DNA from: JANLSO01 sp031362405
GTDB taxonomy: Bacteria > Actinomycetota > Thermoleophilia > Miltoncostaeales > Miltoncostaeaceae
Assembly (NCBI GenBank): GCA_031362405.1
Contig: JANLSO010000116.1
Location: 1 to 13,751, forward strand
Reading direction: 5' to 3'
Length of the DNA stretch: 13,751 nucleotides
Part shown: in pieces, positions 13,116-13,751 of the stretch
Numbering within the stretch: the first letter of the stretch is position 1
Layout: each line of letters opens with the position of its first letter
Position numbers and translations under genes: made by a program
Notes under the pieces: model-generated
What the model was told of the DNA's origin: nothing
What the model saw: the letters and a program-made list of their open reading frames with translations, nothing else
Databases searched by the model: none

Positions 13116-13376
13116 ATGAACGACTACGACAACTCAGATCCGATGACGCCCCGCGCGAACGGTTGCCTCGCCCGCGGTCTCGACGCCCTCGACGCGCACA
13201 CGACCGCCCCCTTGAGGTTGCGCGCTCACCACTCCACCGACTTCTACGAGGTCTTCGACGTACAGGAGGAGTTCGAGCTCGGTCCACGCGGCCGGCGCTA
13301 CCTGCTCTCGGTCGCCGGCACCAACCGCGACGCACTCCTCGTACCCGTGAGGTCTCTCGCGGTGGACGAACGATGA
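13116..13376 (+). CDS. Small hypothetical protein
   Basis: An 86-residue soluble protein without a signal peptide. The N-terminal third is polar and probably disordered; the C-terminal part (STDFYEVFDVQEEFELGPRG, then RRYLLSVAGTNRDALLVPVR) alternates like a small beta-sheet. I do not recognise the family. The stop codon overlaps the start of the next small gene (ATGA), so the two are probably translated together. It diverges from the 81-residue protein gene. No strong ribosome binding site is seen before the ATG, so the start is less certain than the frame. Confidence 0.55.
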   Translation: MNDYDNSDPMTPRANGCLARGLDALDAHTTAPLRLRAHHSTDFYEVFDVQEEFELGPRGRRYLLSVAGTNRDALLVPVRSLAVDER

Positions 13377-13645
13377 GTACTCGTCGCCACAACCCGATAC
13401 TTCCCACGGTCGAAGACATTCAGACCCACTGCCAACGCGTGCGCTCGGCCGGCTCGCCCGGCGCCAAGGCGCGCAAGGCCCTCGTGACCGATTACAACCG
13501 CTTCGCAACGGCCCTCGGGGTTGAACCCGAGGCGGTCGCCACCGGTCTCGAGCTCCAGCGCGCCTCCGCGGCCCTCCTTCGTGTGGCCGCGAACGCCGCG
13601 CGCCCTGCCGCCTCCCGGACTGCCCCGGTGCGGCGCGCCTCTTAG
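13373..13645 (+). CDS. Small basic hypothetical protein
   Basis: A 90-residue basic protein, mostly helical: TVEDIQTHCQRVRSAG, then GAKARKALVTDYNRFATALG, then an Ala/Arg-rich end. I recognise no family. The charge suggests nucleic-acid or ribosome contact, but this is only a guess. The ATG at 13373 lies within the ATGA overlap with the preceding gene, which decides the start against longer in-frame options. The gene ends 67 bases before the probable rpmG start. Confidence 0.55.
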   Translation: MSTRRHNPILPTVEDIQTHCQRVRSAGSPGAKARKALVTDYNRFATALGVEPEAVATGLELQRASAALLRVAANAARPAASRTAPVRRAS

Positions 13646-13674
13646 GGGTCGCCGGACGGTTGCGGGGCGTGTGG

Positions 13675-13680
13675 TAGTCT
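13675..13680 (+). promoter_or_regulatory. Possible -10 element upstream of rpmG
   Basis: TAGTCT lies 32 bases before the GTG at 13713, leaving room for the strong Shine-Dalgarno AGGAAAGG at 13698-13705. No good -35 box at standard distance. Confidence 0.35.
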
Positions 13681-13712
13681 CCCGCGACCCGTTTCCGAGG
13701 AAAGGCTGACCC

Positions 13713-13751
13713 GTGGCGACCGGACAGCGTCTGGCCATCACGATGGCCTGC
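13713..13751 (+). CDS. rpmG: Probable 50S ribosomal protein L33, first 13 codons
   Basis: A GTG start preceded by the best ribosome binding site in the window (AGGAAAGG, 7 bases upstream) opens MATGQRLAITMAC before the window ends. Bacterial L33 begins with a short basic stretch followed by 'ITLACT.C', where the Cys is the first zinc ligand in zinc-binding versions; the match ends exactly at that Cys. L33 is a small protein of the large ribosomal subunit, and in actinobacteria its gene commonly sits ahead of secE and nusG. Only 13 residues are available, so this is a reasoned but unproven call. Confidence 0.68.
   Translation, partial: MATGQRLAITMAC

Noticed and set aside
13646..13712. A tRNA gene ahead of rpmG
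   Set aside because: tRNA-Trp often lies near this locus in bacteria, but no cloverleaf, T-loop GGTTCRA motif or CCA-like end can be folded in these 67 bases.

Overview
The DNA is GC-rich (roughly two thirds G+C by eye) with dense, short-gapped genes, GTG starts, a bolA / CGFS-glutaredoxin pair and several probable leaderless promoters. This suggests an actinomycete-type bacterium. The secreted 'GI.GVKLGQT' protein and the overall gene set make a Thermoleophilia/Solirubrobacterales-like lineage my best guess, but this is inference. No rRNA, tRNA, CRISPR array, insertion sequence or phage gene is visible. The content is mostly chromosomal housekeeping genes, plus two decayed genes.

Left part (1-3070). 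The 3' end of a SpoIIE/RsbU-type PP2C phosphatase gene runs into a leftward three-gene unit: bolA, a monothiol glutaredoxin and an adenosine-deaminase-family enzyme. bolA and the glutaredoxin gene overlap by ATGA, and the two proteins are known iron-sulfur partners. Diverging from bolA is a small secreted protein gene followed by its own degraded tandem copy.

Middle (3068-8032, all leftward). Reading in the direction of transcription: a DUF255/YyaL-type thioredoxin-domain protein, a GNAT acetyltransferase, a membrane-anchored c-type cytochrome fused to an anti-sigma-K-like extracytoplasmic region, a four-helix membrane protein with helix-embedded histidines, and an SRPBCC protein. The last three are tightly packed and look like one redox-linked cell-envelope unit.

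Right part (8131-13751). Rightward genes encode a protein with a C-terminal J-domain and a MenA-like UbiA prenyltransferase, followed by a GrpB-family pseudogene broken by several frameshifts. A leftward unit follows: an 81-residue acidic protein, a family 2 glycosyltransferase and a tocopherol-cyclase-like protein, the last two overlapping by ATGA. A UbiA enzyme and a tocopherol-cyclase-like protein in one neighbourhood hints at prenylquinone or carotenoid modification. The window ends with two small unknown genes, also overlapping by ATGA, and the first codons of what is probably rpmG (ribosomal protein L33).
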